From: Gaiellasilicea sp035553355
GTDB taxonomy: Bacteria > Actinomycetota > Thermoleophilia > Gaiellales > Gaiellaceae
NCBI GenBank assembly: GCA_035553355.1
Contig: DATMJW010000124.1
Location: forward strand, 1-64,000
Direction: 5' to 3'
DNA: 64,000 bases
Positions 1 through 7,711 of the stretch are shown piece after piece. Positions within the stretch are counted from its first letter, which is position 1, and each line of letters begins with the position of its first letter. Both the position numbers and the translations under genes were made by a program. The notes under the pieces were generated by a model. That model saw only the letters and a program-made list of their open reading frames with translations, ran no database searches and had not been told where the DNA came from.

Positions 1-70
1 CACCATCAGGAGCATCCCGATCCCGATGGGGCGCGCCGGCCGCGGCGGGATCGGGATGCTCCTGATGGTG
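1..70. repeat. 25-bp perfect inverted repeat at window edge
   Basis: Bases 1-25 are the exact reverse complement of bases 46-70, separated by a 20-base GC-only-rich loop. It lies inside the coding frame of the metallopeptidase. A fold-back of this perfection at the very edge of a sequence is a common assembly or library artefact, but it could be genuine. Confidence 0.9.
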
Positions 71-838
71 CTCGCGATCCTCTACTTCTCCGGCGCGTGC
101 AGCGGCGGCGGCTCCGGCTTCGGCATCGACCCCGGCACCGGCGCGTTCGCCCCCGCGCCCGGCGGCGACGGGGCCGTCCTCGAGAACGCGCCGGAGGACG
201 ACGACGAGCAGGAGGCGTTCGTCCGGTTCGTCACGGGGAACGTCGAGGACACCTGGCGGCGCGTCTTCGCCGAATCGGGGCAACGCTACGAGGAGACGAC
301 GACCGTCCTCTACGAGCAGGCGGTGAGCACGAACGGCTGCGGCAACGCGCCGTCGTCCGTCGGGCCGTTCTACTGCCCCGCCGACCGCAAGGTCTACGTC
401 GACCTCTCCTTCTTCCGCGAGCTCTCGGAGCGGTACGGCGCACCGGGCGACTTCGCCCGCGCGTACGTGCTCGCGCACGAGATCGGCCACCACGTGCAGA
501 ACCTCCTCGGCGTGAGCGACGACGTGAACCGGCAGCAGCAGGAGGATCCGGAGAGCGCGAACGAGCTATCCGTGCGGCTCGAGCTGCAGGCGGACTGCCT
601 CGCGGGGATCTGGGGGCACTCGGCGCTCCGCGACGAGCTGCTCGAGCCCGGCGACCTGGAGGAGGGCCTCGCGGCGGCCGCGGCTGTGGGTGACGACCGG
701 CTCCAGGAGCAGGCCGGCAGGCGCATCGACCGCGAGTCGTGGACGCACGGGTCCTCGGAGCAGCGGATGCGCTGGTTCCGGAAGGGCTTCGACAGCGGCG
801 ACCCGCGCGTCTGCGACACGTTCAGCGGCGACCTCTAG
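2..838 (+). CDS. ypfJ: Neutral zinc metallopeptidase, YpfJ family (5' end cut by window)
   Basis: Probable membrane-anchored zinc metallopeptidase of the YpfJ/Zn_peptidase family, physiological substrate unknown. Counting from the ATG at 26, a hydrophobic anchor covers residues 10-21. The zinc motif HEIGHH is at 151-156, and the family's conserved acidic and Trp/Arg-rich segments follow. The frame is open from the first base of the window, and the in-frame codons before the ATG resemble the Gly/Ile/Pro-rich stretch this family has before its membrane segment. The true start is therefore probably outside the window. The first 70 bases form a perfect 25-bp inverted repeat, which makes the extreme 5' sequence suspect. 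The gene faces the era operon; a repeat element (884-968) lies after its stop. Confidence 0.85.
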   Translation, partial: TIRSIPIPMGRAGRGGIGMLLMVLAILYFSGACSGGGSGFGIDPGTGAFAPAPGGDGAVLENAPEDDDEQEAFVRFVTGNVEDTWRRVFAESGQRYEETTTVLYEQAVSTNGCGNAPSSVGPFYCPADRKVYVDLSFFRELSERYGAPGDFARAYVLAHEIGHHVQNLLGVSDDVNRQQQEDPESANELSVRLELQADCLAGIWGHSALRDELLEPGDLEEGLAAAAAVGDDRLQEQAGRRIDRESWTHGSSEQRMRWFRKGFDSGDPRVCDTFSGDL

Positions 839-883
839 CGGGCGGCGCCGCGTGCGCTGCGCCCCGGGCGCCGGGTGCGATCG

Positions 884-968
884 GCGCACATTCGGCACGG
901 TCGCGTGACACACGCGGCGCAGATCTGCGGCTAGCGTTTCCGTAGGGACACGGGAGTGCCCCTGGGGG
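884..968 (+). repeat. Intergenic repeat element, copy 1
   Basis: Contains an ATTCGGCACGG box (890-900), a TAGCGTTT box (932-939) and GCCCCTGGGGG at its end. Its last 33 bases (936-968) match copy 4 (22769-22801, other strand) at 31 positions. A hairpin GGG-a-CAC / GTG-c-CCC with a GGGA loop can form and competes with CCCC/GGGG pairing. It sits between two converging genes, so no downstream gene explains it as a promoter. The rest of 839-1007 shows nothing else. Confidence 0.75.
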
Positions 969-1007
969 TCGTTGGCTGCGGCGGGCGGGCGCCGCTATCG
1001 CCGGCGC

Positions 1008-1496
1008 TCAGCGGCGGCCGCGCCTCCGGCTCGGGCCGAGAACGCGGACGCTCCCCGTGCGCTCCGACGGAACGTCGAGCGGCGTGTCGACGACCCTCAC
1101 GGCACCGCGCGGCGAGAAGCCGCGCTCGCCCCGTTCGAGTGCGCGTGCGATCGCCTCGATCGCTCGCCTGCTGCGCCGCACGCCGCGAACGCGCCACGCG
1201 AGCTCGCCGCCGACGCTCCGCGCCTCCACGAGCCACGGCCGCCCAAAGAGGATGCGGAGCGCGAGTCCGCCGACGGCCACCGCGAGCCCCAGCACCGCGA
1301 GCAGAACCGGTAGGCCGAACGCGAGCAGGAGGACGAACGCGACGACGACGGCGACCCCGAGCAGCCCGTCGACGTCGCCGCCCGAGTACCCGAAGCCCGC
1401 TCCGTCGTCGACGCCGCGATGCCGCGACCACGCAGGTCGTTCGAGCCACCGCCGTGTCACCTCCCACCTGACGCCGTCGGGATCGACGACCTTCAC
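1008..1496 (-). CDS. Hypothetical membrane protein
   Basis: I do not recognise this 162-residue protein. It has a polar N-terminus with WEVTRRWLERP, a hydrophobic region at about residues 44-82 long enough for a membrane hairpin, and an Arg-rich C-terminal half of about 80 residues likely to be cytoplasmic. The GTG start lies one base after the era stop, so it should be translated from the era transcript as the last gene of that operon. Function cannot be inferred from sequence alone. Coding character is supported by position and by the long open frame. Confidence 0.65.
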   Translation of the reverse strand: MKVVDPDGVRWEVTRRWLERPAWSRHRGVDDGAGFGYSGGDVDGLLGVAVVVAFVLLLAFGLPVLLAVLGLAVAVGGLALRILFGRPWLVEARSVGGELAWRVRGVRRSRRAIEAIARALERGERGFSPRGAVRVVDTPLDVPSERTGSVRVLGPSRRRGRR

Positions 1497-1497
1497 G

Positions 1498-2358
1498 TCA
1501 GAGGCCGAGCCGCTCGAGCGTCGCCTCGTCCCGGCGCCATCTCGGCCGCACCTTCACGACGAGCTCGAGGAAGATCCTCCGCCCGAGCAGCACCTCGATC
1601 TCGGGTCGCGCTCGCGTCCCGATCTCGCGGATCATCGCGCCGCGCTTCCCGACGAGGATCTGCTTCTGCGAGTCCGTCTCGACGAGCACGAATGCGCGCA
1701 CCACCTTCTCGCCGAGCTCGTCGATCTCCACCGAGATCGAGTGCGGCACCTCGTCGCGCGTCAGCTGAAGTGCCTTCTCGCGGACGAGCTCGGCGATCCG
1801 CTCCTCGTCGGTCTGGTCGGTGGCGACCTCGCGCGGGAAGTACGGCTGCCCCTCGGGGAGCAGGTGGAGCAGGTCGTCGCGGAGCTCGCCGATACCGTCC
1901 TTGGTCTTCGCGCTGACCGGGTGCAGGGCGTGGAAGTCTCCGAGCCTCGCCGCCTCCTTCATCTGCGTCGCGATGTGGCCGGCCTTGAGCCTGTCGACCT
2001 TGTTGAGCGCGATGATCACCGGCTTTCCGAGGTCGAAGACGCGGCGCGCGATGAAGCGGTCGCCGCCGCCGATCCGATCGCGTGCGGAGAGGACGAAGAG
2101 CACGACGTCGATGTCGTCGAAGGAGCTGTCGACCGTGCGCTGCATCCGTTCGGTGAGCTTGTCCATCGGCCGCTGGAAGCCCGGCAGGTCGACGAGGACG
2201 AGCTGCCAGTCGTCGCCGTTCGCGACGCCGAAGATCCGACGCCGCGTCGTGTGCGGGACGGGCGAGACGATCGCGACCTTCTCGCCGATCAGCGCGTTCA
2301 CGAGAGTCGACTTGCCGACGTTCGGCCGCCCGGCGACCGCGACGAAGCCCGACTTCAC
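1498..2358 (-). CDS. era: GTPase Era
   Basis: Ras-like GTPase that binds the 3' end of 16S rRNA and assists 30S subunit maturation. The 286-residue protein has GRPNVGKS (10-17), DLPG (57-60, usually DTPG), NKVD (119-122) and SAKT (149-152). A C-terminal KH domain follows, with GKRGAMIREIG and the FLELVVKVRPRW strand. The GTG at 2358 overlaps the cdd stop by the GTGA arrangement and places the G1 loop at its normal distance. A longer frame running upstream inside cdd is a shadow. The order ybeY, dgkA-like, cdd, era is a widespread bacterial operon. Confidence 0.95.
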   Translation of the reverse strand: MKSGFVAVAGRPNVGKSTLVNALIGEKVAIVSPVPHTTRRRIFGVANGDDWQLVLVDLPGFQRPMDKLTERMQRTVDSSFDDIDVVLFVLSARDRIGGGDRFIARRVFDLGKPVIIALNKVDRLKAGHIATQMKEAARLGDFHALHPVSAKTKDGIGELRDDLLHLLPEGQPYFPREVATDQTDEERIAELVREKALQLTRDEVPHSISVEIDELGEKVVRAFVLVETDSQKQILVGKRGAMIREIGTRARPEIEVLLGRRIFLELVVKVRPRWRRDEATLERLGL

Positions 2359-2717
2359 AGATCGAACGTGTCCGGCAGGAGGTCGCCCGGGCTCCTCGTC
2401 ACGACGGTTCCGCCGCTCCGAAAGATCGCCCGGTCGAACTTCATCTCCCAGACCCACTGCCTGCAGCCGCCGCACGGTGACGCGTTGACCGCGATCGCCT
2501 CGAAGTCGCCCGGGCCGTAGCCGGCGGTGATCGCGGTCGAGATCGCATTCTTCTCGGCGCACACCGTGAGCGGGAACGCCGCGTTCTCGACGTTGACGCC
2601 CTCGATCACCGTCCCGTCCCGGAGGAGCACGGCGACGCCGACGTGGAAGTTCGAGTACCGCGCGTAGGCGCGCTCGGCGATCGCGTCGGCTCGGCTGAGC
2701 AGCTCTTCGTCGGTCAC
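2355..2717 (-). CDS. cdd: Cytidine deaminase
   Basis: Zinc-dependent deaminase converting (deoxy)cytidine to (deoxy)uridine in pyrimidine salvage. The 120-residue length suits the homotetrameric class. The zinc and catalytic set is visible: CAE at 53-55 (zinc Cys and proton-shuttling Glu) and PCGGC at 81-85. The substrate-binding motif NVENAAFP is at 42-49. It starts with GTG overlapping the previous stop by four bases and overlaps era by four bases, so it is co-translated in the ybeY-era operon. Confidence 0.95.
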   Translation of the reverse strand: MTDEELLSRADAIAERAYARYSNFHVGVAVLLRDGTVIEGVNVENAAFPLTVCAEKNAISTAITAGYGPGDFEAIAVNASPCGGCRQWVWEMKFDRAIFRSGGTVVTRSPGDLLPDTFDL

Positions 2718-3433
2718 GGCGTCACCTGGAACACGGCCAGCGTAACGAGCGCTCCGAGGACGGCGCCGTAGAAGACCTCGCTCGCGCTGTGGACGCCCGA
2801 CTCGACGCGCGTCTGCGCGACGAGGAGCGCCATGATGAACGCGAGCGACGAGACGAGGAAGCGCCGGCCGCTCTCGTCGAGGGCGAGCGTGATCGCCATC
2901 CAGCCTGCGAACGCGATCGCCGCGTGGCCGGAGGGGAGCCCGCCCCGGAGCGGCGACCCGCTGCCGGTCAGCGCCTTCGTCGCGATCACGAGGATCGTCG
3001 TCAGCACGAGCGCGATCAGCGTCAGCTCGGCCGGCGCCTCGGCCAGCCGGTCGAGCAGCCGCGAGCTCCTGTCGGCGAGCCGCTCGCTGAAGACGAGGTA
3101 GCCGACGGCGACCGCGACGGTGCTCGCGATGAGGACGGCACCTGCGGCGATGTCCTTCGCGAGCTTTGCCATCGGGTCGAACGAGGTGGTGGCGACGTCG
3201 ACCGCGCCTTCGACGGCGGTGTTCACCATCTCCGTGATCAGCACGAACGCGATCGCGAGCATGAGGACGATCAGCTCGAGCTTGTCGACACCGGTGACGA
3301 GCGCGGCGACGAGCACGACCGTCGCGACCGCGAAGTGGATCCGCATGTTCCGCTGCGTGCGAAGGACGTGGATGATCCCTTCGAAGGCGAAGTTGAAGCT
3401 CTCGACCACCGACGGCGCGCGGCGCGGGCTCAC
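2714..3433 (-). CDS. Fused undecaprenol/diacylglycerol kinase and PAP2 phosphatase
   Basis: Two membrane lipid enzymes in one chain of 239 residues. Residues 10-115 form a DgkA-type kinase with the signature E68-x-x-N71-T-A-V-E75 and three membrane helices. Residues 135-239 form a PAP2 domain with PSGH (167-170) and R209-x5-H215 followed by Glu219 where Asp is usual; the first PAP2 motif is weak. DgkA kinases of Gram-positives phosphorylate undecaprenol, and PAP2 enzymes dephosphorylate undecaprenyl or phosphatidic phosphates. The fusion may therefore recycle the polyprenyl carrier, but substrate is inference. The GTG start overlaps the ybeY stop as GTGA. Confidence 0.85.
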   Translation of the reverse strand: MSPRRAPSVVESFNFAFEGIIHVLRTQRNMRIHFAVATVVLVAALVTGVDKLELIVLMLAIAFVLITEMVNTAVEGAVDVATTSFDPMAKLAKDIAAGAVLIASTVAVAVGYLVFSERLADRSSRLLDRLAEAPAELTLIALVLTTILVIATKALTGSGSPLRGGLPSGHAAIAFAGWMAITLALDESGRRFLVSSLAFIMALLVAQTRVESGVHSASEVFYGAVLGALVTLAVFQVTP

Positions 3434-3804
3434 GGGTGCAGCGCCTCCCGCGCCTCCATCTCCTCGCCGTGGTCGTACCCGAGCAGGTGCAGCAACCCGT
3501 GCACGAGCGGTCGCCGCCATTCCGCGCCGACGACCTGCGGGCAGAGGACGACGTCGCCGAGCGCGCGCGGAAGCCCTTCCGGCACCTCGTCGCGGCCGTC
3601 GAGCGGGAACGAGAGGACGTCGGTCGCCTCGTCGATACCGAGATGGTCGCGCTTCAGCGCGCGCATCTCGTCGGCACCGACGAACGCGAGCCCGAGCTCG
3701 CCGTCCTCGATCCCCTCTCTCCCGAGTACGCGGCGGGCGAGCTCGACCGCCGCATCCGCGTCGACCTCGACGCCGCTGCGGTTCTCGACCTCGACCTCGA
3801 CCAT
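3430..3804 (-). CDS. ybeY: Endoribonuclease YbeY
   Basis: Zinc-dependent endoribonuclease that matures rRNA 3' ends and takes part in ribosome quality control. The 124-residue protein carries the metal signature H102-G-L-L-H106-L-L-G-Y-D-H112 and the upstream TDVLSFPL strand. It is at the short end of the family because little follows the last His. It starts with ATG three bases after the phoH stop, and overlaps the DgkA-PAP2 gene by four bases, as in the common phoH-ybeY-dgkA-cdd-era operon. Confidence 0.95.
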   Translation of the reverse strand: MVEVEVENRSGVEVDADAAVELARRVLGREGIEDGELGLAFVGADEMRALKRDHLGIDEATDVLSFPLDGRDEVPEGLPRALGDVVLCPQVVGAEWRRPLVHGLLHLLGYDHGEEMEAREALHP

Positions 3805-3807
3805 GCG

Positions 3808-4767
<960 letters not shown>

Positions 4768-4775
4768 CTCCGCGC

Positions 4776-4781
4776 AGTGTA
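4776..4781 (-). promoter_or_regulatory. Probable -10 element of phoH
   Basis: TACACT on the minus strand, eight bases before the phoH ATG, implies an mRNA starting at or next to the start codon. No convincing -35 hexamer is visible. The hexamer lies between phoH and repeat copy 2. Confidence 0.5.
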
Positions 4782-4808
4782 GGGGAGCGATCGGGACGCT
4801 TTCGTGAC

Positions 4809-4878
4809 GCATTCGGCACGGAGACGCGACCCGCGCGGCGGTAACGTTCGAGGTGGGAGCTCGCTCCCCCCGTGGGGG
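4809..4878 (+). repeat. Intergenic repeat element, copy 2
   Basis: Reads GCATTCGGCACGGAG (4809-4823), TAACGTTCG (4842-4850), GGGAG/CTCCC and a C5-CGT-G5 hairpin (4866-4878). It is oriented away from phoH and towards the 3' end of yqeY. Its 5' portion shares GCGATCGG and CATTCGGCACGG with copy 1. The downstream GGGGAGGGGAGG has no recognisable gene after it. Confidence 0.7.
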
Positions 4879-4923
4879 AGGGGAGGACGATCTTTCGCGC
4901 GCGGCCGGCGCGCCCGCTGCGCG

Positions 4924-4947
4924 TGCGCCGCCGGAGGCGGCGGCGCA
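4924..4947. terminator. GC hairpin after yqeY
   Basis: Ten-base perfect stem (TGCGCCGCCG against CGGCGGCGCA) with a four-base loop, 15 bases after the yqeY stop. There is no T-tract, so it is only a candidate terminator or 3'-end stabiliser. Confidence 0.4.
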
Positions 4948-4961
4948 GAACACGCGCGTCG

Positions 4962-5405
4962 CTACGCGAGCTTCTCGCGGACGAGGTGGCTGACGCTCGA
5001 GCCGTCGGCGCGGCCTGCGACCTGCGGCATCACGTCGGCCATCACGCGGCCGATGTCGCGCATCGAGGTCGCTCCGACCTCGGCGATCACGTTGTCGACG
5101 ATCTCCTCGAGCTCGTCCTCGCTGAGCGGCTCCGGCATGAACTCCTCGAGGACCTCGAGCTCCGCCTCCTCCTTCGCCGCCTGCTCCTCCCGCCCGCCGG
5201 TTCGGAACGCGTCCGCCGCCTCGACGCGCTTCTTCCTCTCCCGCTGCAGCACCTGGAGCTCCTCGTCGCCGCTCAGCTCCCGCTGGAGCTCCTTCTCGGC
5301 GCCCTGGAGGCTCGCGAGGATGAGGCGCAGCGCGTCGCGGCGCTGTGCGTTCCCGTCGCGCATCGCCTGCTCGAGCTCGTCCTTGATCTCGGCGATCAGG
5401 CTCAC
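4962..5405 (-). CDS. yqeY: GatB/YqeY domain protein
   Basis: Stand-alone YqeY protein of 147 residues, homologous to the tail domain of the GatB amidotransferase subunit and thought to act on or near tRNA; no defined reaction. It has a helical N-terminal half beginning SLIAEIKDELEQAM and a C-terminal half with EEFMPEPLSEDELEEIV and an Asp-Ile-Gly-Arg-Val-Met segment typical of the family. The GTG at 5405 follows GAGGACGG, a plausible ribosome-binding site, ten bases after the HIT stop. The longer frame upstream lies inside the HIT gene and is a shadow. Confidence 0.92.
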   Translation of the reverse strand: MSLIAEIKDELEQAMRDGNAQRRDALRLILASLQGAEKELQRELSGDEELQVLQRERKKRVEAADAFRTGGREEQAAKEEAELEVLEEFMPEPLSEDELEEIVDNVIAEVGATSMRDIGRVMADVMPQVAGRADGSSVSHLVREKLA

Positions 5406-5415
5406 GTTGCCGTCC

Positions 5416-5745
5416 TCACTGGGGCATCCCCGCCATCTTCCCACCCAGGACGTGCCAGTGCAGGTGGAACACGGTCTGCCCGCCGCCCGCGCCGACGTTG
5501 ACGACGACGCGGTAGTCCTCGACCCCGGCCGCCCGCGCCGTCTCCGCGACGAACTCAAGCATCCGCTTCGCCTCGTCCGGCGGGAACGCAGCGATGTCGC
5601 GGAACGTGTCGACGTGGCGCTCGGGAAGCACGAGCAGGTGCGTCTCCGCCTGCGGGTTGATGTCCCGGATCGCGACGAAGCCGTCCGTCCGCGCGACGTG
5701 ATCGCCCTCGCGCGCGAGGCGGCAGAAGAGGCAGTCAGGCCGCAT
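5416..5745 (-). CDS. HIT family nucleotide-binding hydrolase
   Basis: Histidine-triad protein of 109 residues, likely an Hint-type purine nucleoside phosphoramidase. The active-site triad H94-x-H96-x-H98 lies in FHLHWHVLGG. An N-terminal CLFC pair and H44 resemble the structural zinc site of Hint proteins. The ATG overlaps the end of mtaB by eleven bases, so the two are co-translated. The neighbourhood (mtaB, yqeY, phoH) is a common one for this family but does not fix a substrate. Confidence 0.93.
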   Translation of the reverse strand: MRPDCLFCRLAREGDHVARTDGFVAIRDINPQAETHLLVLPERHVDTFRDIAAFPPDEAKRMLEFVAETARAAGVEDYRVVVNVGAGGGQTVFHLHWHVLGGKMAGMPQ

Positions 5746-6925
5746 CCGCGAGAATCCCTTCCGCGGTCACGGCGCGCGCGCGGACGCGCACGAGCTGGCC
5801 GACCGGCGCGTCGAGGAGCCACGGCGAGTAATCGGCGCCGTAGCCGCGCCCGGGGCGGTCGACGAGGACGTCGTCCTCGAGCCCGAGCTTCGCCTCCCAG
5901 CGCGCGCGGCAGGCCGCCTCGGACAGCGCCCGCAGCCGCGCGCTCCGCTCCTTCTTCACGTTCGCGGGCACAGGATCGGCGTCGGCCGTCTTCGTCCCCG
6001 GCCGCGGCGAGTACGGGAAGACGTGCAGCTTCGTGAGGCCTGCGGCGCGCACCGTCTCGAGCGTCCGCTCGAACGCCGCGCCGTCCTCCGTGGGGAACCC
6101 GACGATCACGTCCGCGGTGAGGTTGAAGTCGCGGAGCGGCTCGAGCTTCCGAACGTAGGCCTCGGCCGTGTACCGGCGCGCCATCGCCTTCAGCACCGCG
6201 TCGTCGCCCGACTGGAGCGGCACGTGCAGATGCGGCGCGACGACGCGCGTCTCGCGGAGCGCGGCGACGAGGGCGTCGTCGACGTGGTTGATCTCGATCG
6301 AGGAGAGCCGCAGCCGGTGGACACCGTCGATCGCCCCCGCGCTGCGGATCAGGTCGGGCAGCCGCGTTCCTCCGTCGCGGAAGAGCCCGAGGTTGACGCC
6401 GGTCAGGACGATCTCACGGTGCCCCTGCGCGACGCGCTTCCGGATCTCCGCGAGGATCGCCGCGGCGGAGCGGCTGCGCGTCGCACCGCGGACTGCGGGG
6501 ATCACGCAGAACGAGCACGAGAACGAGCAGCCGTCCTGGATCTTCACGAACGCGCGCGTGCGCTCGAGCCGCACCTCGTCCCGCACGCACCCGATCGCGC
6601 CGACGTCGCCCGCGACCGTCTCGACTGCACGCTCGATCTGGCCGGGGACGACGGTGACGTTCTGCGGGAGCCCGGCGAACGCGTCCGCGGAGAGGCGCGC
6701 GCCGCAGCCGGTGACGTAGACGCGCGCGTGGCTGCGCGCCGCACGTGCCGCGGCCTGCCGCGACTTCGCGAGCCCCTCGTTCGTGACGCAGCAGGTGTTG
6801 ACGACGGCGACGTCGCCGCCGTCTGCGGTCTCGGTGTGGCCGTCGCGCAGGAGCCGCTCGCGCAGCGCCTGCGCGTCGGTGTGCGAGACCTTGCACCCGA
6901 GAAAGCGAACCGAGAAGCGCGCCAC
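5735..6925 (-). CDS. mtaB: tRNA t6A methylthiotransferase MtaB
   Basis: Radical SAM enzyme of the MiaB family that methylthiolates t6A37 of tRNA. The 396-residue protein has the N-terminal cluster domain with C11, C45 or C46 and C74. The radical SAM motif C133-x3-C137-x2-C140 is in CSFSCSFC, and the end resembles a TRAM domain. The N-terminal FLGCKVSHTDAQAL is closer to MtaB than to MiaB or RimO, which is the basis of the subfamily call. GTG start; a TAGACT hexamer lies nine bases upstream (6935-6940), suggesting a promoter between prmA and mtaB. Confidence 0.9.
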   Translation of the reverse strand: MARFSVRFLGCKVSHTDAQALRERLLRDGHTETADGGDVAVVNTCCVTNEGLAKSRQAAARAARSHARVYVTGCGARLSADAFAGLPQNVTVVPGQIERAVETVAGDVGAIGCVRDEVRLERTRAFVKIQDGCSFSCSFCVIPAVRGATRSRSAAAILAEIRKRVAQGHREIVLTGVNLGLFRDGGTRLPDLIRSAGAIDGVHRLRLSSIEINHVDDALVAALRETRVVAPHLHVPLQSGDDAVLKAMARRYTAEAYVRKLEPLRDFNLTADVIVGFPTEDGAAFERTLETVRAAGLTKLHVFPYSPRPGTKTADADPVPANVKKERSARLRALSEAACRARWEAKLGLEDDVLVDRPGRGYGADYSPWLLDAPVGQLVRVRARAVTAEGILADAA

Positions 6926-6947
6926 CGGCGCGACAGTCTAGGTGCGC

Positions 6948-7694
6948 CTACCCGCGGACGTGCAGGTCGGCCGCCCACCCGTCGTACTCGACGCGTCGCT
7001 CGCGCCGGTAGCCGGCGAGCGCCGGCTCGTCGGAGACGAGGTATCCGGACGTGATCGCGCGGCCGCTCCCGAGCTTCCCGCTCAGCGCGGTGACTGCGTC
7101 GGCGGCGATGTTCGCGACGACGAGGTCGGCCGGCGGCAGGTCGTCGGAGCGGAGGTCGGCGAGCCGCGCTTCGACCGCGACACCGTTCGCGGCTGCGTTT
7201 CGCTGCGTCGCTTCGACCGCCTGCGGGTCGAAGTCGAGGCCGACGACTGGCGCGAAGCCGAGCTTCGCAGCCGCGATCGAGAGAACGCCCGACCCGCAGC
7301 CCACGTCGAGAAGCGAGCTTCGCTCCTCCGCCTCGAGGAGCTCGAGGCAGAGGCGGGTCGTCGGGTGGCTCCCCGTCCCGAACGCGCGGCCGGGGTCGAC
7401 GACGATCGCGACCGCGTCCGGATCCGGCTCCTCCCACGGCGGGCCCACCCACAGGCGGCCGACGCGCTGCGGGCGATGGAAATCGCGCCAGCGATCCTCC
7501 CATCCGGCGTCGACGTCGGTCGCCGTCCCGCGCCCGCCGAAGGCGTGCCACACGCGCTCCTCGCCGCCGGCGTCCGTGTACGCCGCGATCTCGAGCGAGC
7601 CGTCGAGGTCGCGTTCCTCGAATCCGTGCGGGAAGAGCTCGAGCATCAGCGCCCGCGCCTGCTCCGCGCGTGCGGCGGGAACGGTCACGGACAC
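6948..7694 (-). CDS. prmA: Ribosomal protein L11 methyltransferase
   Basis: SAM-dependent methyltransferase that modifies lysines of ribosomal protein L11. From the GTG at 7694 it has 248 residues. The N-terminal substrate-recognition domain covers about 1-60, the PrmA signature GTGSHPTT is at 106-113, and the SAM motif DVGCGSG at 130-136. NIAADAV follows, where the NxxA motif is expected. The start is uncertain because no clear ribosome-binding site is visible; GTG codons at 7694 and 7688 are both possible. It follows dnaJ by 17 bases, the classic hrcA-dnaJ-prmA arrangement. Confidence 0.9.
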   Translation of the reverse strand: MSVTVPAARAEQARALMLELFPHGFEERDLDGSLEIAAYTDAGGEERVWHAFGGRGTATDVDAGWEDRWRDFHRPQRVGRLWVGPPWEEPDPDAVAIVVDPGRAFGTGSHPTTRLCLELLEAEERSSLLDVGCGSGVLSIAAAKLGFAPVVGLDFDPQAVEATQRNAAANGVAVEARLADLRSDDLPPADLVVANIAADAVTALSGKLGSGRAITSGYLVSDEPALAGYRRERRVEYDGWAADLHVRG

Positions 7695-7711
7695 TCTGCG
7701 GAGCGGCGCGG

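Noticed and set aside
936..968. Small conserved protein encoded by the repeat elements
   Set aside because: One frame of copies 1 and 4 shows only synonymous changes over eleven codons, but no shared start or stop exists and copies 2 and 3 do not keep a consistent frame from box 1 to box 2.
1057..2520. Long plus-strand open frame opposite era and cdd
   Set aside because: Composition is low-complexity Arg/Glu/Asp/Leu and it lies antisense to two clearly conserved genes.
4809..4850. Sigma-54 promoter from the GGCACGG boxes of the repeats
   Set aside because: The -12 TTGC element is absent at the required spacing, box spacing varies between copies, and actinobacteria generally lack sigma-54.
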